Assembly: GCA_028533045.1 (NCBI GenBank)
Contig: JAQQAP010000018.1
Location: 1-34,912, forward strand
Source of the DNA: Spirochaetales bacterium
GTDB taxonomy: Bacteria > Spirochaetota > Spirochaetia > DSM-2461
Direction of reading: 5' to 3'
DNA: 34,912 nucleotides
Of the stretch, positions 34,564 to 34,912 are shown piece by piece. The notes below the pieces were generated by a model. It had not been told where the DNA came from. It ran no database searches and worked only from the letters and a program-made list of their open reading frames with translations. Made by a program: the position numbers and the translations under genes. The first letter of the stretch is position 1. Every line of letters starts with the position of its first letter.

Positions 34564-34735
34564 GCTGGCAAACCAGGTCTTCTAGAGGAAGACATCGCCC
34601 CGATTAGTGGGGAGATAATCCGAGTCGCAAGGGCCTTGCTGCTAACGGCTGGGGCTGGATGTGACGCGCGAGACGCGGAGTGCTGACGATAGGACGTGAA
34701 CGGGATATCGCGAAAGCAAATCTGTTTCGGCAAAA
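34564..34735 (+). ncRNA. Candidate structured RNA of unidentified class
   Basis: A compact GC-rich block sits between AT-rich flanks and contains a succession of short perfect hairpins. They are CTGG-CAAA-CCAG (34565-34576), GTCTTC-TAGAG-GAAGAC (34577-34593), CCCC-n7-GGGG (34598-34612), GCAAG-GGC-CTTGC (34627-34639), CGCG-CGAGA-CGCG (34665-34677) and a GC-GAAA-GC tetraloop (34710-34717). The loop ATTA at 34603-34606 can also pair with TAAT at 34616-34619, giving an H-type pseudoknot. No credible reading frame explains the block. Tetraloops, a pseudoknot and purine-rich junctions are hallmarks of large structured RNAs such as HEARO/omega-RNA or group II intron fragments. I could not assign a class, and the strand is assumed from the GNRA and U-rich features. 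Confidence 0.35.
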
Positions 34736-34811
34736 TATGTAAGACTGTTTGTAATTATATTTAAAAATTATTAAATAGGCCGAAATTCGAGTTTTAATGG
34801 ACTATTATAAA

Positions 34812-34866
34812 ACTTCCTCTCATTGTATAATTTGTTTATGGACAAAAACATACGATGGGAGGAAGT
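34812..34866 (+). promoter_or_regulatory. IS-type translational shield over the transposase start
   Basis: ACTTCCTC (34812-34819) is a perfect complement of GAGGAAGT (34859-34866), which contains the transposase ribosome-binding site. A consensus -10 TATAAT lies between them (34826-34831), so transcripts from the element's own promoter lack the left arm while read-through transcripts include it. Confidence 0.5.
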
Positions 34867-34912
34867 ATGAATATAGTAGGATTATACACGATTATTGATG
34901 ATTTTTTCAAAT
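34867..34912 (+). CDS. Transposase N-terminus (IS982-like), cut by window edge
   Basis: Only 15 codons are visible: MNIVGLYTIIDDFFK, running off the window. The pattern M-x-x-(L/I)-V-x-L-(Y/F)-x-x-(I/V)-D-D-F resembles the start of IS982-family transposases. GGGAGGAAG lies directly upstream of the ATG, and a TATAAT -10 sequence lies at 34826-34831. No terminal inverted repeat can be verified because the right end is outside the window. The DNA from about 34740 on is very AT-rich, unlike the block before it. Confidence 0.5.
   Translation, partial: MNIVGLYTIIDDFFK

Noticed and set aside
34482..34733. 83-codon minus-strand frame across the structured block
   Set aside because: The translation is low-similarity and basic, and the frame crosses the porin terminator. 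RNA structure explains the composition better.
34564..34735. Confident assignment as an IscB omega-RNA (HEARO)
   Set aside because: I recalled general similarities, but a direct mental comparison with the known OgeuIscB scaffold did not align and no iscB gene is visible. It is left as an unclassified structured RNA.

Overview
The gene content fits a free-living, motile, fermentative Gram-negative bacterium, most likely a spirochaete (Spirochaetota). This is inference from family content, not from a marker gene. The evidence is three large chemoreceptors, a full-length AdhE for mixed-acid or ethanol fermentation, several lipoproteins with spirochaete-style short acidic N-termini after the lipobox Cys, an outer-membrane porin ending in Phe, a NifU-type Fe-S scaffold and an Rpn-type nuclease. 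I found no rRNA, tRNA or CRISPR array. Layout: positions 1-201 hold a degenerate tandem repeat of about 21-22 bp. A minus-strand pair follows (chemoreceptor with an apparently deleted signalling helix, then a secreted two-repeat protein). A short plus block carries slyD, a DUF368/PopT-type undecaprenyl-phosphate translocase and a small acidic protein. From about 4.4 to 15.1 kb almost everything is on the minus strand: a flavodoxin-like NAD(P)H:FMN oxidoreductase with a decayed DsrE-like neighbour, adhE, a Cache chemoreceptor, a YciO/Sua5 protein, nifU, an HD-GYP-like protein and a UMF1 transporter. From 15.1 to 23.6 kb the plus strand carries an ankyrin-repeat secreted protein overlapping a gamma carbonic anhydrase, then glmS, a third chemoreceptor, a DUF4382 lipoprotein and a second lipoprotein. 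A minus-strand two-component pair (cytoplasmic PAS/GAF NarL-type kinase plus LuxR-type regulator) is next. Then come a 5'-truncated DUF362 remnant overlapping chrA, an Rpn nuclease, and a hypothetical gene overlapping cstA. The right end (30.7-34.9 kb) is accessory in character: two convergent VapBC modules, one with a frameshifted toxin, a lipoprotein, a highly biased porin gene, a block that looks like a compact structured RNA, and the start of an insertion-sequence transposase. How the genes work together: the three chemoreceptors and at least two sigma-28-like promoters point to flagellar/chemotaxis control. adhE, cstA and the porin describe nutrient uptake and fermentation. glmS and the DUF368 protein feed envelope synthesis. 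The most interesting targets are the structured block at about 34.56-34.74 kb, the IS start whose ribosome-binding site can be sequestered only in read-through transcripts, the chemoreceptor lacking the ascending helix of its signalling hairpin, and several freshly broken genes (vapC, DsrE-like, DUF362). No complete new defence or mobile system is demonstrable from this sequence alone.
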